Source of the DNA: Acetofilamentum sp.
GTDB lineage: Bacteria; Bacteroidota; Bacteroidia; Bacteroidales; JAADGE01
DNA: 8,181 bases
NCBI GenBank assembly: GCA_020720705.1
Contig: DYOJ01000098.1
Coordinates: 1 to 8,181, forward strand
Direction of reading: 5' to 3'
Below are positions 6,061 through 8,181 of the stretch, in pieces (position 1 is the first letter of the stretch; each line of letters begins with the position of its first letter). Position numbers and translations under genes: made by a program. The notes beneath the pieces are model-generated. The model saw only the letters and a list, made by a program, of their open reading frames with translations, made no database searches and was not told the origin of the DNA.

Positions 6061-7536
6061 ATGTCAAAAGGAATCACTTCGCGAGTTGAAAATTACTCGC
6101 AATGGTATAATGAGCTTGTTGTCCGTGCCGGACTTGCTGAAAATTCCGGCGTTCGGGGAAGCATGGTCATTAAGCCCTACGGATACGCAATTTGGGAAAA
6201 AATGCGTGACCAACTCGACAAAATGTTTAAGGAAACCGGTCACGAAAATGCGTATTTCCCGCTGTTTATTCCCAAATCGTATTTCTCAAAAGAAGCAAGC
6301 CATGTGGACGGTTTTGCGAAGGAATGTGCTGTTGTTACGCATTATCGTCTTAAAACAGATGCTAATAATCAGATAGTTGTGGACGAAGATGCTAAACTTG
6401 AAGAAGAGCTTATTGTGCGTCCGACCTCCGAAACCATTATTTGGAGCACCTACAAAAATTGGATTCAAAGCTACCGTGATTTACCGATTTTGATAAATCA
6501 ATGGGCGAATGTTGTGCGCTGGGAAATGCGAACACGTTTATTTTTAAGAACATCCGAATTTTTGTGGCAAGAGGGGCATACAGCACATTCAACCGCACAG
6601 GAGGCTATGGCTGAAACACGACAAATGTTGGATATTTATGCCGAATTTGCCGAAAATTGGTTAGCACTCCCGGTAATAAAAGGAGCAAAATCAGCAAGCG
6701 AGCGTTTCGCCGGAGCACTTGAGACTTTATCAATTGAAGCTATGATGCAAGATGGGAAAGCCTTACAATCAGGTACATCTCATTTTTTGGGACAAAATTT
6801 CGCAAAAGCTTTTGATGTCAAATTTCTCACAAAGGAAGGTAAGCAAGAATACGTTTGGGCAAGTTCGTGGGGCGTTTCGACACGTTTGATGGGTGCGCTC
6901 ATTATGGCACATTCTGACGATAAAGGCTTGGTGTTGCCGCCGAAACTCGCACCTATTCACGTTGTTATCGTACCGATATACAAAAATACCGGCGAACTCG
7001 AAAAAATATCTGCAGCCGTCAAAATAATGATGACCGAGCTGAAAGCAAAAGGTATTACTGTTAAATTTGATGATAACGATAATAATCGCCCCGGTTTCAA
7101 ATTTGCCGAATACGAGCTAAAAGGTGTACCCGTTCGTTTGGCAATGGGGATGCGCGATTTGGAAGCCGGAAATGTTGAGTTAGTTAGACGTGATACTCTT
7201 GAAAAACAAGTAGTTAAACAAGTCGGAATTGCAGAATATATCGAAAAACTTTTGATAGAAATTCAACAAAATATCTATTCAAAAGCACACAAACATCGCG
7301 AAGCAAATACACATAAGGTTGATACTTACGCCGAGTTCAAACAAATTATTGAATCCGAAAACGGCGGTTTTGTGTTGGCACACTGGGACGGAACACCCGA
7401 AACCGAAGAAAAAATTAAAGAAGAAACCAAAGCCACAATCCGATGTATTCCGTTTGATTCGCCCGAAGAGGACGGCGTGTGCATGTATTCCGGAAAACCA
7501 TCGAAGCAGCGCGTTTTGTTTGCAAAAGCATATTAA
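6061..7536 (+). CDS. proS: proline--tRNA ligase (short, editing-domain-free type)
   Basis: This cytoplasmic class II synthetase attaches proline to tRNA-Pro using ATP. At 491 residues it is the archaeal/eukaryote-like short form found in Bacteroidota and lacks the INS editing insertion of the long bacterial enzyme. Seen in the sequence: the RPTSE loop for proline and ATP binding (120-124), class II motif 2 around VRWEMRTRLFLRTSE (152-166) with WQEGHTAH after it, HFLGQNF (241-247), and motif 3 GVSTRLMG (271-278). The anticodon-binding domain starts near LAPIHVVIVPI (296-306). The C-terminal domain runs to the family's usual terminal tyrosine (AKAY). In that domain the Cys ligands of the zinc site known in some relatives are mostly replaced (HWDGTPETEE at 441-450; VCMYSG at 473-478). 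The ATG at 6061 gives the expected N-terminus; no Shine-Dalgarno precedes it. The gene is divergent from the sensor gene and convergent with the DUF1573-like gene. Confidence 0.97.
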   Translation: MSKGITSRVENYSQWYNELVVRAGLAENSGVRGSMVIKPYGYAIWEKMRDQLDKMFKETGHENAYFPLFIPKSYFSKEASHVDGFAKECAVVTHYRLKTDANNQIVVDEDAKLEEELIVRPTSETIIWSTYKNWIQSYRDLPILINQWANVVRWEMRTRLFLRTSEFLWQEGHTAHSTAQEAMAETRQMLDIYAEFAENWLALPVIKGAKSASERFAGALETLSIEAMMQDGKALQSGTSHFLGQNFAKAFDVKFLTKEGKQEYVWASSWGVSTRLMGALIMAHSDDKGLVLPPKLAPIHVVIVPIYKNTGELEKISAAVKIMMTELKAKGITVKFDDNDNNRPGFKFAEYELKGVPVRLAMGMRDLEAGNVELVRRDTLEKQVVKQVGIAEYIEKLLIEIQQNIYSKAHKHREANTHKVDTYAEFKQIIESENGGFVLAHWDGTPETEEKIKEETKATIRCIPFDSPEEDGVCMYSGKPSKQRVLFAKAY

Positions 7537-7565
7537 AAAAAAAGCACCGTTCGGTGCTTTTTTTT
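7536..7565. terminator. bidirectional intrinsic terminator between proS and the DUF1573-like gene
   Basis: GCACC (7544-7548) pairs with GGTGC (7553-7557) around a GTTC loop. The stem is extended by an A tract on the left (7535-7543) pairing with a T tract on the right (7558-7565). Read rightward, it ends the proS message, whose stop codon it touches. Read leftward, the A tract becomes the T tract and it can end the convergent gene, whose stop is at 7583-7585. Only 46 bases separate the two stop codons. Confidence 0.93.
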
Positions 7566-7582
7566 ACTTAAGATTTCAAAAA

Positions 7583-8005
7583 CTATTTTACTTTACCTGA
7601 TATTGTGAAAGTGATTTCTTTGGTTGTTTTAACCGACATTTCAGATTGTTCGGTTTTTACAACTATTTTTTCTTTAAAATCACCTTGATTTGCAACTGTC
7701 GGGTCAACACTTACTAAAATAACACCTTCTTTACCGGGTGCGATATTTTTTGTGAGCATCGTAACGCCAACCTTTTCAGGAATTTGGATGTCGGTAATTT
7801 GCATGTTTGCTTTGCCGTCATTGACGATTTTGAATTGGTATTGAACAGTTTTTCCGCTAATTTCTCCAAAATCATGGGTGTAAGCGGCGTTCAAGCTACG
7901 TGTAGTTCCGAACATCGGAGCATCAACCGGGTCCTCTTGGCTAAATCCGGCGAAAGAAAACGCCATCAATGTAACCACTGCGAAAAGAAATTTTCTCATT
8001 TTCAT
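7583..8005 (-). CDS. exported DUF1573-like Ig-fold protein, 140 aa
   Basis: A signal peptide (charged MKMRK, hydrophobic 6-21, likely cut before Gln23) precedes one beta-sandwich domain. The hallmarks of DUF1573 are visible: HDFGEI (44-49), a YQFKIVNDGKANMQIT strand pair (56-71), IAPGKEGVILVSVDP (88-102) and GDFKEKIVVKT (108-118). Many DUF1573 proteins carry a CGC-type cysteine motif after the second strand; here there is no cysteine at all and the position holds IPEKVG (75-80). The function of the family is not established; such proteins are common exported or surface-associated single-domain proteins in Bacteroidota. A second ATG at codon 3 (7997-7999) would serve equally well as start. No Shine-Dalgarno is visible. 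The gene stands alone in the window and ends at the terminator shared with proS. Confidence 0.88.
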   Translation of the reverse strand: MKMRKFLFAVVTLMAFSFAGFSQEDPVDAPMFGTTRSLNAAYTHDFGEISGKTVQYQFKIVNDGKANMQITDIQIPEKVGVTMLTKNIAPGKEGVILVSVDPTVANQGDFKEKIVVKTEQSEMSVKTTKEITFTISGKVK

Positions 8006-8181
8006 ACTTTTAACAATTTAGATGATACAAACTTTTTAAAAAACGATATTTGGTTTTTAAATATTTTACCGATAGATGTGAAATAAATAAAATTCCATAA
8101 AAAAAATTATATTTTTATCATAAAATCACATTTAATTTTCAAAATAGTAGTTAATAGTCGGCAGTTAGAAATTATCGAAAA
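8006..8181. other. AT-rich non-coding stretch upstream of the DUF1573-like gene
   Basis: No coding frame of credible composition is present. It should hold the promoter of the leftward DUF1573-like gene. The nearest candidate on the minus strand is AAAGTTTG (8028-8035), one base off the TAnnTTTG consensus, with no clear -33 partner, so I do not list it as a promoter. The right end carries a short heptamer tract, listed separately. Confidence 0.5.
8149..8169. repeat. three heptamers with 7-base period near right edge
   Basis: AGTTAAT, AGTCGGC and AGTTAGA follow one another with AGT at 8149, 8156 and 8163. On the minus strand the tract begins TCTAAC, a hexamer also present in the proS-leader tract (6032-6037). 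It is short, and the window ends 12 bases later, so its full extent is only partly visible. Confidence 0.38.

Noticed and set aside
7784..8086. A 100-codon open frame on the plus strand opposite the DUF1573-like gene
   Set aside because: It is antisense to a gene with a clear signal peptide and family motifs, and its own translation looks like no protein family. The other long frames opposite the sensor and vWA genes were discarded for the same reason.

Overview
The window reads as chromosomal DNA of a member of the Bacteroidota. Several signs agree: an AT-rich composition, a giant two-propeller/Y_Y_Y sensor of the kind abundant in that phylum, a short prolyl-tRNA synthetase lacking the bacterial editing insertion, start codons mostly without a Shine-Dalgarno sequence, and TAnnTTTG-type -7 promoter elements. 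The order within the phylum cannot be fixed from this sequence. I see no tRNA or rRNA gene, CRISPR array, insertion sequence, integrase or attachment site.

Layout. Three genes run leftward from a divergent promoter region at 5778-6060. First is a 1254-residue membrane sensor (2013-5777) with a periplasmic double beta-propeller, a Y_Y_Y domain, one membrane helix, a PAS domain and a cytoplasmic SpoIIE/PP2C serine phosphatase. After 62 bases comes a secreted von Willebrand factor A protein with an intact metal site and eight cysteines (580-1950). After 11 bases comes a 148-residue protein of unknown family with a GTG start (122-568). They probably form one transcription unit. The phosphatase output would be cytoplasmic, while the propellers and the vWA protein would be outside the inner membrane, so the vWA protein could be a partner or a target of the signalling. 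No kinase, STAS protein or sigma factor lies in the window.

Rightward from the same divergent region runs proS (6061-7536), preceded by a leader of about 120 bases. The leader contains a 10-bp inverted repeat, a seven-codon open frame ending in a proline codon, and a strict 7-base-period repeat tract. proS ends at a strong hairpin terminator (7536-7565) flanked by A and T tracts, so it can serve both strands. It is shared with a convergent gene for a small exported DUF1573-like protein (7583-8005).

The least expected signals are (i) short 7-base-period tracts in three separate non-coding stretches, clearest just before proS; (ii) the possible proline-responsive leader of proS; and (iii) the sensor-phosphatase / secreted vWA / unknown protein cassette. 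The remaining non-coding stretches (1-121, 1951-2012, 8006-8181) are AT-rich and otherwise show nothing convincing.
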